A stretch of DNA of 33,530 nt from Globicatella sulfidifaciens DSM 15739 (GCF_900167405.1 NZ_FUWO01000020.1:1-33530), one strand, 5' to 3'; positions 1-8,902 are shown, counted from the stretch's first letter. Notes: generated by a model not told the origin, from the sequence alone. Made by a program: numbers and translations.

Positions 1-31
1 AAAACATAAACGATAACCTAGTAAAATCAAT

Positions 32-98
32 AAAAATAGCTGTCAATTTCGCTAATTCCTCCTAGGTATCAATACCGAGGTTTCCTTAGCTGACAGCT
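32..98 (-). terminator. Long imperfect stem-loop with U-tract, possible terminator or structured RNA end
   Basis: Nested inverted repeats are visible: AGCTGTCA (38-45) with TGACAGCT (91-98), GCTAA (51-55) with TTAGC (86-90), and CCTC (58-61) with GAGG (77-80). Read on the minus strand the stem is followed by five T (36-32), which fits a Rho-independent terminator. The stem is longer and more bulged than a standard terminator, so it could also be the end of a structured RNA. What it would terminate is unclear, because the terminator at 240-293 already follows the gene upstream on this strand. No gene was seen in 1-327. Confidence 0.4.
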
Positions 99-239
99 TG
101 TAAATGAACACAGAACGAACGCGTACTTAAAACTTTCGATTAAACGCAAAATACAGAAATTCACAAAATACACTAAGAACCAGGAACTCCTAAATCAATA
201 CAAAATTTCATTAAACATCCGAAGTTTCCTAAACACTAC

Positions 240-293
240 AAAAAACCCTAACAAACGCAAGGTAATAATCCTACTTCAACGTTTGTTAGGGTT
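240..293 (-). terminator. Rho-independent terminator of the rnjB/ThiT-like operon
   Basis: A perfect 14-bp inverted repeat, AACCCTAACAAACG (244-257) and its complement (280-293), has a 22-nt loop. On the minus strand it is followed directly by six T. It lies 35 nt past the stop of the ThiT-like gene. Confidence 0.75.
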
Positions 294-327
294 AAAATGC
301 ATACTTAATCATGCATCTCATTATTTA

Positions 328-930
328 TTAGTCATTTAAAAGACTTGAGGTTTCTTTACGAGATAAGTATTTACTACGCTTAGGAATAATCAAGCTTTGA
401 TTGATGCGCGCCATTAAAATTAAAACTACCGAAGCAATCACTGTTGTAGCTAACCAACCACCCCATAATGGCAATTGATTTAAAGCCAATCCATCTACAG
501 CTGGCAATACTATTGGGATGACAACATAACGTAATGCAAAATACACCAGTGAAACCAATAAGCTAGCCGTTACGATATTTAAATAAGTCGAAGATAATCG
601 ACGATTATTCAATGTTTTTTGCGTATATTTCGCAAACACCCCTGCAATTCCTGCTGCTAATAATGGAGTAACTTCTGTTAAAATCTTGGTTATCCAATCC
701 CATTCAGGGCGGCTTAATATTAAATTAATGGCACCGGCGATCGCTGCAAATACAATTGCCGTTGCTGAACCATGGCGCAGACCTAACCAAATTAATGGTA
801 CTAAGCCAATGGCTAATGTCACACCTAGGCTTTCTGTTGATTGCCATTCAAAGCCAATCGCCCGCCATAAAACTACCAATGCTGTTGAGATTAATCCATC
901 CATTAATAAACGAGTGGTTCTTTTATTCAT
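328..930 (-). CDS. ThiT-like ECF transporter substrate-binding (S) membrane protein
   Basis: A hydrophobic protein of about 200 residues with roughly six membrane segments, laid out like the ThiT/YuaJ thiamine S component of energy-coupling-factor transporters. Shared landmarks are the LGLRHG loop near residue 50 and the segment TEVTPLLAAGIAGVFAKY. S components bind a vitamin and dock on a shared EcfAAT module, which is not encoded here. Several thiamine-contacting residues of ThiT (the His in RFLVHF, the later Trp/Asn) are not seen; the aligned stretch reads LRYVVIP. The substrate is therefore uncertain. Start: an ATG at 948 overlaps the rnjB stop (ATGA), but the ATG at 930 sits 5 nt behind AAGGTG and looks better. 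The gene is translationally coupled to rnjB and has its own terminator behind it. Confidence 0.6.
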   Translation of the reverse strand: MNKRTTRLLMDGLISTALVVLWRAIGFEWQSTESLGVTLAIGLVPLIWLGLRHGSATAIVFAAIAGAINLILSRPEWDWITKILTEVTPLLAAGIAGVFAKYTQKTLNNRRLSSTYLNIVTASLLVSLVYFALRYVVIPIVLPAVDGLALNQLPLWGGWLATTVIASVVLILMARINQSLIIPKRSKYLSRKETSSLLND

Positions 931-944
931 TCCAACACCTTCCC

Positions 945-2624
945 TCATTCTTCAGGTTGATAACTTGAAGCTTCCATAATAATTGGTAAGACTACCGGAC
1001 GACGCTTCGTTTCTTGATATAAATATTTACCAATTTGCTCGCGTAAATCTTGTTTTAATTCATTCCATTCAAAGTCTTCGCTCGCTAAATGTTTATCCAA
1101 AATATCTAAAGTCATTGTTGAACACATTTGTAAAATTTCAATGTTTTCTTTGACATAGATAAACCCTCGAGAAGTAATTTGTGGTCCAACTAACACACGA
1201 CCTAAGCGACGTGAAATAGTTGCGACAATCACAAAAATACCTTCCTCACTTAAAATGCGACGATCACGCAATACTACGCTCCCAATATCGCCAACGCCAA
1301 TACCATCAACTAAGACATCCCCCGATTCTACTTGTTGCGTAATTTGGAAACGCCCTTTGTATAGTTCAATGACATCACCAACTGCTGGTATAATCAACTG
1401 ATCGTCTTCATAGCCCAATTGTTTGGCTACATTCGCATGGGCATGTTGCATGCGATACTCACCATTAACAGGGATAATATATTTAGGCTTTAAGAAACTC
1501 ATCATTAATTTTAAATCATTGCGGCTTGCATGACCACTAATGACAACCTTATCGGTAATTTCTTCAACGGTTGCGCCACAACGATAGACACTGTCTTTAA
1601 TACGAGCCATTGCTGTTTCAAAGGCTAATGAAGGTGTTGAAGCGATATACACTAAATCACCTTGTTTAATTTTAACTTGACGGTGATGGCCTAAAGCCAT
1701 TAATTCGATAGCTTTTAATGGTTCCCCTACATCACCAGTTTCTAAAATTAACACTTCATCGTCCGGTGTTTTATCTAGTCGCTTAATTTGACCTAAAACA
1801 CGTTTGCTTGGAATTGAAATCTTCCCTAATTCAATCGCTAAATCGACAATGTCATATAATTCTTGACCAGAAAAGAAAATTATACGATTTGAACGATAAG
1901 CGGCTTCTAATAATTGTTGAATCCGTGAAATATTACTACCTACACTCGCTACAATAACACGTCCTGGTGCATTCGTAAAAGTTTCCGTTAATTCTTCAAC
2001 TACTTTATAATCGCTAATGCTATCAAAACTTGATTCCGCATTGGCAGAGTCACTTAATAAAGCTAACACGCCCTCTTCACCAATATCTGTCAAACGACCA
2101 AACTCCGTGCGATACATTGGACTGGCTGCTGGATCGAAACGGAAATCGCCAGTATAAACAATTTGTCCCTCATCGGTATGAATGACAATTCCCACAGAAT
2201 CAGGAATCGTATGGGTTGTTCTAAAGAAACTAACCTTTGCGTCTTCAAACTCAATTTCAGTTTTCTCATCAATTTGGAAAAAGCTATCTAAACGATCGGC
2301 CAAGCCACGTGCTTTCGCTGAGATAGAAGCAATCCCAATCGTAAATTCCGTACCAAAAACAGGTACATCTATTTCATCTAATAAATATGGCAATGCTCCT
2401 ACGGCATCGGCATGTCCATGGGTTAAGAAAATGCCTACCACCCGATCTTTATTATCAATTAAATATGAAAAGTCAGGAATAACAAAATCAATCCCCAATA
2501 ATTCTTCTTCAGGATAAACTAACCCGCAATCTAAGACGAAAATCGAATGATTCACCTCAACTGCGTATAAGTTTTTCCCCTCTTCTCGAACCCCACCTAA
2601 GGGTATAATTTTTATTTTACTCAT
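945..2624 (-). CDS. rnjB: Ribonuclease J2
   Basis: A 559-aa metallo-beta-lactamase/beta-CASP RNase. It has the N-terminal IIPLGGVREEGKN strand-turn, the motif HGHADA at residues 69-74, the TGDFRFD and SGHASRNDLK motifs, and the RNase J C-terminal domain ending in KRRPVVLPIIME. In RNase J1 the metal motif is HxHxDH; here the last His is Ala74, as is common in RNase J2, the weaker or non-catalytic partner of the J1-J2 complex in mRNA and rRNA processing. The start ATG follows GAGGTG at short spacing. Its stop overlaps the first possible start of the ThiT-like gene, so the two are probably cotranscribed. J1 (rnjA) is not in the window. Confidence 0.93.
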   Translation of the reverse strand: MSKIKIIPLGGVREEGKNLYAVEVNHSIFVLDCGLVYPEEELLGIDFVIPDFSYLIDNKDRVVGIFLTHGHADAVGALPYLLDEIDVPVFGTEFTIGIASISAKARGLADRLDSFFQIDEKTEIEFEDAKVSFFRTTHTIPDSVGIVIHTDEGQIVYTGDFRFDPAASPMYRTEFGRLTDIGEEGVLALLSDSANAESSFDSISDYKVVEELTETFTNAPGRVIVASVGSNISRIQQLLEAAYRSNRIIFFSGQELYDIVDLAIELGKISIPSKRVLGQIKRLDKTPDDEVLILETGDVGEPLKAIELMALGHHRQVKIKQGDLVYIASTPSLAFETAMARIKDSVYRCGATVEEITDKVVISGHASRNDLKLMMSFLKPKYIIPVNGEYRMQHAHANVAKQLGYEDDQLIIPAVGDVIELYKGRFQITQQVESGDVLVDGIGVGDIGSVVLRDRRILSEEGIFVIVATISRRLGRVLVGPQITSRGFIYVKENIEILQMCSTMTLDILDKHLASEDFEWNELKQDLREQIGKYLYQETKRRPVVLPIIMEASSYQPEE

Positions 2625-2666
2625 TTTACACCTCGAAATATATTTTAACTGTCTAACTCATAGAAT

Positions 2667-2860
2667 GGGCAAGTAGTAGAAAATTAAATGATTTTCGCTC
2701 CGTCGGCTTACCACCACATAGTTGGATGTTGGCCAGAATTAGAAATTTGAATGATTTTCGCCTCGTCGGCCAGCCTCAAACAGCCGTCTTTGCTCTCAAT
2801 TTAGTCATTCAGTCAAAGTTTAAGACCACTCAAATACTACACTATATGATAAAACGATGG
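2667..2860 (+). repeat. Modular intergenic repeat, copy A (two A modules plus B module)
   Basis: Two A modules (GTAGAAAATTAAATGATTTTC near 2675, with a diverged copy near 2738), each followed by CGCTCCGTCGG or a variant, then a degenerate B module with TTTAAGACCACTCAA near 2820. The A core is self-complementary (GAAAAT...ATTTTC). It lies between rnjB and ccdA. The rest of 2625-3169 is AT-rich and holds no gene I can support; promoter candidates for ccdA lie in it but none is strong. Confidence 0.7.
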
Positions 2861-3169
2861 AAGCAAATGGTATTTTTTAAGTTTATGCCCAGTCCTAGTT
2901 ATTTAAAATTATAACACATTTATCCTACTGATAGTAATAAGTTATGTAATAAAACAGTAAATATATGCAAAAGCATTTGTGAAAACGATATTATCTTCAT
3001 ATTTTTACTGAGCAGTTTCCTTTAAGGAATAATCTGTGTTTGTTACAATTAATGAGAAAATAGGAACAATTACTTATTAATCGATTAATCATCATTATCA
3101 GACGTTTTTCCACAATCTGATTTGCTATTTTATCGAAATCTAAAAAATTAACGAAAAGAGGCCATTATC

Positions 3170-3811
3170 GTGACCTATTTATTATTATTTTTAGAAGGTA
3201 TCTTAACCTTCATTTCTCCCTGTTTGTTACCTATGATTCCTTTATATTTGGCCTATTTTACTGCTCAAGATGAATCAAAATCAACATTTAAGGAAGCGTT
3301 AAAATTTGTCTTAGGCTTTTCTGTCGTTTTTATCGCGATGAGTGTTTTCGTTAGTACAATTGGCAAATTTATTATTATTAACCGCCAAACAATTCAAGTG
3401 GTGACCGGACTCCTATTGGTCTTACTTGGTATTGACCAGTTGCTTGGTCATCGCTTTTCACAAAAAATATTTAGGGGGGTGCAAACCAATCGACTACCAC
3501 TCAACCCCTTTATTTTTGGAATGTTATTTGCCGTAAGTTGGACGCCTTGCGTTGGTGTCTATTTAGCGTCGGCTATGGCCTTAGCTCTCAATGCTGACCA
3601 CCAAATAGAAGCGGTACTGCGTATGATGACTTATGCCTTAGGATTAGGAATTCCTTTTATTTTAAGTGCACTATTTATTAATGAAAGTAAGGATGTCTTA
3701 CAACAAATCAAAAAACATACTCATCTTATTCAAACTATCTCAGCCATACTATTAATTGGTTTTGGCTTATTAATCGCAACGGGCTATATTTATCAAATTT
3801 TACCGGTCTAA
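3170..3811 (+). CDS. ccdA: CcdA-family thiol-disulfide exchange membrane protein
   Basis: A 213-aa polytopic protein with about six membrane helices. CcdA/DsbD-beta proteins carry electrons from cytosolic thioredoxin across the membrane using one Cys in each of two helices. Here these are SPCLLP (Cys18, first helix) and SWTPCVG (Cys127), each with the usual flanking proline. The start is GTG, preceded by AGAGG. The next gene, 15 nt downstream, is an extracytoplasmic thioredoxin-like protein, the expected electron acceptor. Cytochrome c genes are absent, so a role in surface protein redox repair is more likely than cytochrome maturation, as for pneumococcal CcdA/Etrx. Confidence 0.9.
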   Translation: MTYLLLFLEGILTFISPCLLPMIPLYLAYFTAQDESKSTFKEALKFVLGFSVVFIAMSVFVSTIGKFIIINRQTIQVVTGLLLVLLGIDQLLGHRFSQKIFRGVQTNRLPLNPFIFGMLFAVSWTPCVGVYLASAMALALNADHQIEAVLRMMTYALGLGIPFILSALFINESKDVLQQIKKHTHLIQTISAILLIGFGLLIATGYIYQILPV

Positions 3812-3826
3812 TAGGAGGAACAATTT

Positions 3827-4609
3827 ATGAAACGTCTTACCATTTTAGGACTTAGTTTAGTCTTCATTTTTATCTTAGCTTTTACTTTACAACAACAATT
3901 ATCAACTTCACCTAAAACAGAGTCGTCACTTACTTCTAGCCAGCAAATAGCATCTGAAACTGAGCAATCTGTGAGCGAACAAGCAACAGCTGACAATAAT
4001 GAACATTCCGATAATGAATCTGAAACAACTCCAACCGTAGCTGACTCAAATAAAAATAATGAAGCCACCACCGAATTAGCCACTTATAATTCTAACCCTG
4101 ATCAAACAACTCAAGAGTTGCCGATGATTGAGACCACGCTGGAAACAACGACCATTGCCGAAATGGCTCAAGAAAAAAATCTAATTAATACTGATTTACC
4201 AGAAACAGTTATTATTGATCAAAATAACCAAAAATATTCCTTGTATCGCTTACTCGATCGCCCGACTATTATCAATGTTTGGGCCAGTTGGTGCCCTCCT
4301 TGTCGTGAGGAAATGCCCTACTTCCAGAAACAGTACGACTTACATCATGAAGACATTCAATTTGTCATGTTGAATGCGACGCTATCACGACCAAGTGAAA
4401 CCGAAGAAGCAGCTAAAGAATATTTAAAAGAATTCAACTACACTATGCCAATTTATTATGACTTAGGATTTAATAATCAAGTCAAGCTCGAAACTGCCAT
4501 CTTACCGTACACGATTGTCGTCCATGCAGATGGTAGCTTTGATCGCTATCCTGGCCAAATGAGTGAAGAACAATTAATCGAAATTATTGATGGTTTACTT
4601 GCGGAATAA
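3827..4609 (+). CDS. Membrane-anchored extracytoplasmic thioredoxin-like protein (TlpA/ResA/Etrx type)
   Basis: A 260-aa protein with an N-terminal signal anchor (residues 5-23), a Ser/Thr/Glu/Asn-rich linker to about residue 110, and a TlpA-like thioredoxin fold. The active site is WASWCPPC, Cys156 and Cys159, followed by REEMPYF. The cis-Pro region reads ILPYTIVV. It has a good ribosome binding site (AGGAGG) and follows ccdA closely. Inferred role: reduced by CcdA, it passes electrons to oxidised proteins outside the membrane. No methionine sulfoxide reductase or other client gene is adjacent, so the client is unknown. The long polar linker may reach into the wall. Confidence 0.88.
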   Translation: MKRLTILGLSLVFIFILAFTLQQQLSTSPKTESSLTSSQQIASETEQSVSEQATADNNEHSDNESETTPTVADSNKNNEATTELATYNSNPDQTTQELPMIETTLETTTIAEMAQEKNLINTDLPETVIIDQNNQKYSLYRLLDRPTIINVWASWCPPCREEMPYFQKQYDLHHEDIQFVMLNATLSRPSETEEAAKEYLKEFNYTMPIYYDLGFNNQVKLETAILPYTIVVHADGSFDRYPGQMSEEQLIEIIDGLLAE

Positions 4610-4637
4610 ATGAAAGGGAAAGACGACGTAAATTATT

Positions 4638-4895
4638 AAATCATTTTCAATCCGTCACTTCTCACTATACACTTGGGATTCAGCCAGAGTAGAAAATCGC
4701 ATGATTCTTGTTTCGTCTGTTCCCCCATCACAGTTGAGAATAGACAATCGGACAATGCACGATTCGTCTTACCTCCCCGTATAGTTTGGGAATAGACAAT
4801 CGGACAATGCACGCTGCGTCTGACCTTCTTGCAAAGTGAAATAGTCTCAAATAAGTCATTAAGATGCCGTTTGAGACCACACAATCACTATAATA
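4638..4895 (+). repeat. Modular intergenic repeat, copy B (several A modules plus B module)
   Basis: Three to four diverged A modules are followed by a B module (AGTCTCAAATAAGTCATTAAG, then GTTTGAGACCACACAA near 4870). Two internal segments, near 4737 and 4791, repeat GAATAGACAATCGGACAATG almost exactly with a 54-bp period. Short open frames in it are shadows of the repeat. Confidence 0.7.
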
Positions 4896-5008
4896 TAATA
4901 TATACAGATAAAACCACACAAAATTTTTACCATCCACTGTGAAAATACTAAAATAGTGCTGGTGATTTTTTCTGCCAACACTAAAAATTAAAAACATTCG
5001 CAAAGAAA

Positions 5009-5053
5009 TACAGGCTGAAATTCGCATTACATAACGGATTTTAGCCTGTATCT
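5009..5053. terminator. Bidirectional terminator-like hairpin between the thioredoxin gene and pepF
   Basis: ATACAGGCT (5009-5017) pairs with AGCCTGTAT (5043-5051). The plus strand continues into a T-rich run (5053-5066), and the minus strand into TTTCTTTG. Other hairpins nearby are AGTGCTGG/CCAACACT (about 4953-4980) and AACCCC-ACAA/TTGTGGGGTT (5084-5119), the latter just behind pepF. Together these separate the convergent genes. Apart from these and the repeat, 4610-5160 shows no gene. Confidence 0.5.
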
Positions 5054-5160
5054 TTACTTTTTTCTCATACTAAATGTTTAGCGAACCCCCACAATAAATA
5101 GCCTTTCTCTTGTGGGGTTACACTAAATATTGTAGTACCTTTAAAATTCTAGCACCTACA

Positions 5161-6966
5161 TTATTTATTTTCTTTTAACAATGCTTCAAATTCATTTAAG
5201 CGTTGCTCAAAGACATCTAAAGCAGCATCGATATAGTCACTTTGTGTCATATCTAAACCAGCTGTTTTAATAATGTCAATTGGGTATTGGCTACGACCAG
5301 CTTTTAAGTAACCTAAATATTTATCCAATGCGCCCTCTTGTCCTTCTAAAATCGCTTTTGAAAAGGCCGTTGCAGCAGAAAATCCTGTTGCATATTGGAA
5401 CACATAATAATTATAGTAGAAATGAGGGATACGACTCCATTCTAAAGCAATCTCAGAATCAGAGTTCACAGCCTCACCATAGTATTTACGGTTTAATTCA
5501 CGATAATTATCTGATAAGAATTGTTGAGTTAAAGGTTGACCGGCGGCATCAGATTGATACATAAAATGCTCAAATTCAGCAAATTGAGTTTGACGATACA
5601 CAGTCCCTTTCATACCATCTAAGAAATGATTGATAATATATAATCTTACTTGTGGATCTTCATATTTATCTAATAAATAAGCGGTTAATAAGTTTTCATT
5701 GGTAGTCGAAGCTATTTCCGCTAAGAAAATAGAATAGCTACCATAAGTATAGGGTTGATTTTTATGTGTTAAATAACTATGGGCACTATGTCCTAACTCA
5801 TGTACTAAGGTATATAACCAGTTGACATTATCTTGCCAGTTCATCAGGATATAAGGTTTTGAGTCATAAGTTCCTGAAGAATAAGCGCCTGAACGTTTGC
5901 CTTTATTTTCATATAAGTCAATCCAACGATCTTCAAAAGCTTCACGCATAATCGCTAAATATTCTTCTCCTAATGGTGCTAACGCTTCTAAAGTAATTGA
6001 TTTTGCTTCTTCATAAGTCATCTTAATCGGTGCATCGCCTAATAAAGGTGTATACATATCGTACATTTCTAAATCTTCTAAACCTAATAACTCTTTACGT
6101 AAACCAACATAACGATGTAATAAGTCTAAACGTTTATTAACAGTGTCCACTAAAGTATCATAGACCGATTCTGGAATATTATTAGTAAATAAAGCTGCTT
6201 GACGTGCTGATTCAAATTTATGCACTTTCGCATCATAATTATTCACTTTAATATTCGTTGATAAAATAGAAGCCATTGTATTTTTAAATTGATCGTAAAC
6301 TGAATAGAATTTTTCAAAAGTCTCTTTACGCACACGACGGTCAGAACTTTCTAAAAATTTACTATATAAAGAATGCGTTAATTGAACTTCTTTGCCTTCT
6401 TCATCCGTAATGGTTGGAAATACTAAATCTGCATTGTTTAATACACCAAAAGTATTGCTTGCGCCTTGGAATACTTCACTTGCTTGAGCTAATAATAACT
6501 CTTGTTCTTGTGGTAAAACATGTGCGCGACCGCGAACCATATTATCTAAATGTTGTTGATAATGTTTTAAACGATCATTTTCTTCGATAAATTGAGTTAA
6601 TGTAGCTTCAGGAATGGTATTCAATTCTGGTTCAAAATAAGCGATTGTTTCCCCAAATTGACCATATAATTGAGTTGCTTTGGCATACATTTCTTGATAC
6701 GTGCTGTTAGTAGCATCTTGATCATTTTTTAAATGTGCATATACATACACATTAGACATTTTACGAGCCGTTTCGCCAATTAAATCCAAGGCATCTGCTA
6801 ATACTTCTGGCCCTTCTGCTAATTTTCCACTGAATTCAGCTAATTTGGGAAACATGGCTTTGACTGCTTCAGCATCTGCTTCTTGCGCCGCATCATCAGC
6901 ATACATGCTTGTTAAATCCCAAGTATATAATTCATTCATCTCTTCACGTGACTTTAATGTTGACAC
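5161..6966 (-). CDS. pepF: Oligoendopeptidase F (M3B zinc metallopeptidase)
   Basis: A 601-aa cytosolic peptidase that cuts oligopeptides of moderate length. The zinc motif HELGH lies at residues 389-393 within the usual LVHELGHSAHS context, with the downstream acidic helix (EIASTTNE) that gives the third ligand. Length and the C-terminal IDIIKTAGLDM region fit PepF. The start is GTG with AGGAGG 7 nt upstream. A promoter-like TTGGAA/TAAAAT pair lies in the 69 bp between coiA and pepF, so it may be expressed alone as well as with coiA. The coiA-pepF order is conserved in bacilli and streptococci. Confidence 0.95.
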   Translation of the reverse strand: MSTLKSREEMNELYTWDLTSMYADDAAQEADAEAVKAMFPKLAEFSGKLAEGPEVLADALDLIGETARKMSNVYVYAHLKNDQDATNSTYQEMYAKATQLYGQFGETIAYFEPELNTIPEATLTQFIEENDRLKHYQQHLDNMVRGRAHVLPQEQELLLAQASEVFQGASNTFGVLNNADLVFPTITDEEGKEVQLTHSLYSKFLESSDRRVRKETFEKFYSVYDQFKNTMASILSTNIKVNNYDAKVHKFESARQAALFTNNIPESVYDTLVDTVNKRLDLLHRYVGLRKELLGLEDLEMYDMYTPLLGDAPIKMTYEEAKSITLEALAPLGEEYLAIMREAFEDRWIDLYENKGKRSGAYSSGTYDSKPYILMNWQDNVNWLYTLVHELGHSAHSYLTHKNQPYTYGSYSIFLAEIASTTNENLLTAYLLDKYEDPQVRLYIINHFLDGMKGTVYRQTQFAEFEHFMYQSDAAGQPLTQQFLSDNYRELNRKYYGEAVNSDSEIALEWSRIPHFYYNYYVFQYATGFSAATAFSKAILEGQEGALDKYLGYLKAGRSQYPIDIIKTAGLDMTQSDYIDAALDVFEQRLNEFEALLKENK

Positions 6967-7035
6967 TTGAATTCCTCCTTATATTTCACATGGTTAAATT
7001 TTATCACATTGACCTTTTACTTTCCAATGATAGTG

Positions 7036-8064
7036 TCACTTTTTTTTAATATAAAAATGCAAACAGTGATATAAAGCGGAACAAATGTCTTCCAATGGTG
7101 ATCGTTGCATTAAAGGTAAAGTCGCTAATCTAATCTTCTTTTCATTCACTAATGCGATTAAAATTTGATGAATCGTACTGAGCGTTATCGGACGCTTTGC
7201 TTGTTGCATCCGTGCCCAAACTAAAGCGAGTACCATCCACATCGGTGTCTCAATCAAGAATGACTGCCATTGATACTGAAAAATCCAATCGGGTAATCTA
7301 TCGATAGTTGTACCGGCTTCATGTAATTGATGCATCACAACTTGATAAGCTGGATTTTGCTGATAGGCACGCTTAATCATTAGCACTTTTTCTTGTGCTA
7401 AGATTTTTGATTTGAAAGAATAAGGTCGTCCAATCTGTCGTTCAAATTGATCTAGCCAACCACTGGTCAATGATATCACCTCACGCTGACAGTACCACGA
7501 TTGAGGCGAAAAAATAATCGGCAACTGACTATAACGTATTAATACACGCTTCTTTTCATCCATTCCGAGCCAATAATATCCCCAATCAGGATGATAATGA
7601 AGCAACTGTCGTTGCCACGTTGAGACTCGGTGACTTTGCCAATATTTTAAATGGGCAACCCAATAGATTTTAGACGTAATCGATAAATAGGCTTGATGAC
7701 GTAGTGAAAGTAAATGAGACGAAATTACTGAATTTTGAAATTCTAAAATAATTGGTGGATCATTATGATACCAACAATCGACCTGCTGATTAATGCCCGG
7801 TAACCAATATTCAAGCTGTGAATTAAAATTGCCTAAGGCTAATAATCTTTTACCCTGTTGATGAATTGCACCTTCACCTTTCAACTGCCTGCCTTGAGGA
7901 ATATCGGACTGACATTGCATCAAATGGGCAAAAAAATAATTACCTTTACGACTTCTTTTTAAAATCACTAGTTGATGACAAACAGGACAATGAAAGCTAC
8001 TTTGTAAATCAAAGGCTTCTTGAGCATAAATGAGTTGACCGGTTTGATCGATGGCCGCATACAA
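7036..8064 (-). CDS. coiA: Competence protein CoiA-like
   Basis: A protein of about 342 residues. CoiA is needed for recombination of incoming DNA during transformation. Visible features are a CPVC zinc-ribbon-like pair near residue 35, an FAH motif shortly after (NYFFAHL), and a nuclease-like core (LEYWLPGINQQVDCW... then ILEFQNS) in the PD-(D/E)xK style. Its place between mecA and pepF matches the known synteny. Start: the longest frame opens at GTG 8073, but AGGGGTG is 8 nt upstream of a TTG at 8064, which I prefer. Both starts lie inside the T-tract of the hairpin behind mecA. Late competence genes are not otherwise present here. Confidence 0.85.
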   Translation of the reverse strand: MYAAIDQTGQLIYAQEAFDLQSSFHCPVCHQLVILKRSRKGNYFFAHLMQCQSDIPQGRQLKGEGAIHQQGKRLLALGNFNSQLEYWLPGINQQVDCWYHNDPPIILEFQNSVISSHLLSLRHQAYLSITSKIYWVAHLKYWQSHRVSTWQRQLLHYHPDWGYYWLGMDEKKRVLIRYSQLPIIFSPQSWYCQREVISLTSGWLDQFERQIGRPYSFKSKILAQEKVLMIKRAYQQNPAYQVVMHQLHEAGTTIDRLPDWIFQYQWQSFLIETPMWMVLALVWARMQQAKRPITLSTIHQILIALVNEKKIRLATLPLMQRSPLEDICSALYHCLHFYIKKK

Positions 8065-8104
8065 AAAAAACACCCCTGCTTACAAATACGTAAACAAAGG
8101 ATGT
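8064..8104 (-). terminator. Terminator-like hairpin between mecA and coiA overlapping the coiA start
   Basis: AAAACA (8071-8076 region) and TGTTTT (8099-8104) bracket an inner TTAC/GTAA pair. On the minus strand this stem ends in GTGTTTTTTTTG. It looks like a terminator behind mecA, yet the T-run contains the coiA start codon, so readthrough or attenuation would set coiA expression. Confidence 0.5.
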
Positions 8105-8114
8105 TTTGCTTCTA

Positions 8115-8843
8115 TCATAAATATTTACCAAAGTAAGCCAAGGTGTCATCTTGACGAATTAATTCACCATATTCTTCTAAAACAGCAACGGTTGTAGCGG
8201 TACCTTCACCGAATTCTTTCATCTTCATAATCGTATAAAGTGACTCTTCTTCTAAAATGAGTGGTTCAATATTGGTGATAACAAAATAATAGTGTTTATT
8301 CATATAATATAAATCACCTTGAACTGGCGCATCAACCTGCTCTCTAGCAAATTTAATAAAGCCATCTAAATCTTCAAAACGCACAATATTATGATTAGGC
8401 AAGACCGAGTTTTTCGCTTTATCTAAAGCCTCTGAAAGTAAATCGCTTAGATTTTCTGGTGATTTTGATGCTTCATCGTCTTCATCGTCAACGTCTTCGA
8501 TAGCTGGTTCTTCTTTACCTTTATTAGTAACCGCTTCGCTCTGTTGTCTTCTTCCATGGATTCGTTTTAAAACTTCTTCATCGAAGAGACTATCAATATC
8601 CTCAAAGTCTGAACGGCTGATATATAATTCAATTCCGTCATTACTTGGAATTACTTGGAACGTGATAGCTTCAGAATCATAAAATTGACGCTCAACGTCA
8701 ACCTCTTCCAAGATAGAATAAAAGAATTTTTCAACACTCTTTTGATCACTAATCAAGTCTAAAAAGTTGATACCTCTTTCTTCTAAGTCCTCAACATCAA
8801 TATAAACTTTAATTAGATTTTCATTAATTCTTTCCATTTCCAT
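8115..8843 (-). CDS. mecA: Adaptor protein MecA
   Basis: A 242-aa adaptor that targets substrates to the ClpCP protease; in bacilli and streptococci it controls competence (ComK or ComX). The N-terminal substrate-binding domain begins MEMERINENLIKVYI; an acidic linker (about residues 105-130, rich in D and E) leads to the C-terminal ClpC-binding domain with LYYMNKHYYFVI. ATG 8843 follows AGGTG at 6 nt. Its neighbours spx, coiA and pepF are the usual ones. A clear sigma-A promoter lies just upstream. Confidence 0.95.
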   Translation of the reverse strand: MEMERINENLIKVYIDVEDLEERGINFLDLISDQKSVEKFFYSILEEVDVERQFYDSEAITFQVIPSNDGIELYISRSDFEDIDSLFDEEVLKRIHGRRQQSEAVTNKGKEEPAIEDVDDEDDEASKSPENLSDLLSEALDKAKNSVLPNHNIVRFEDLDGFIKFAREQVDAPVQGDLYYMNKHYYFVITNIEPLILEEESLYTIMKMKEFGEGTATTVAVLEEYGELIRQDDTLAYFGKYL

Positions 8844-8873
8844 CTACTTCACCTCCAATTGGTTTCACTCTAA

Positions 8874-8902
8874 ATTATACAATAGATAAACACAAGTCTC
8901 AA
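8874..8902 (-). promoter_or_regulatory. Sigma-A promoter of mecA
   Basis: On the minus strand, -35 TTGAGA (8902-8897), a 17-bp spacer, and -10 TATAAT (8879-8874) with an upstream TG (extended -10). The start point would lie about 25 nt before the mecA ATG. The remaining gap 8903-9213 is AT-rich and I see no gene in it. Confidence 0.75.

Noticed and set aside
4636-5027. Minus-strand frames of 82 and 99 residues
   Set aside because: They are shadows of repeat copy B, with recurring peptide VHCPIVYSQ caused by the DNA repeat.
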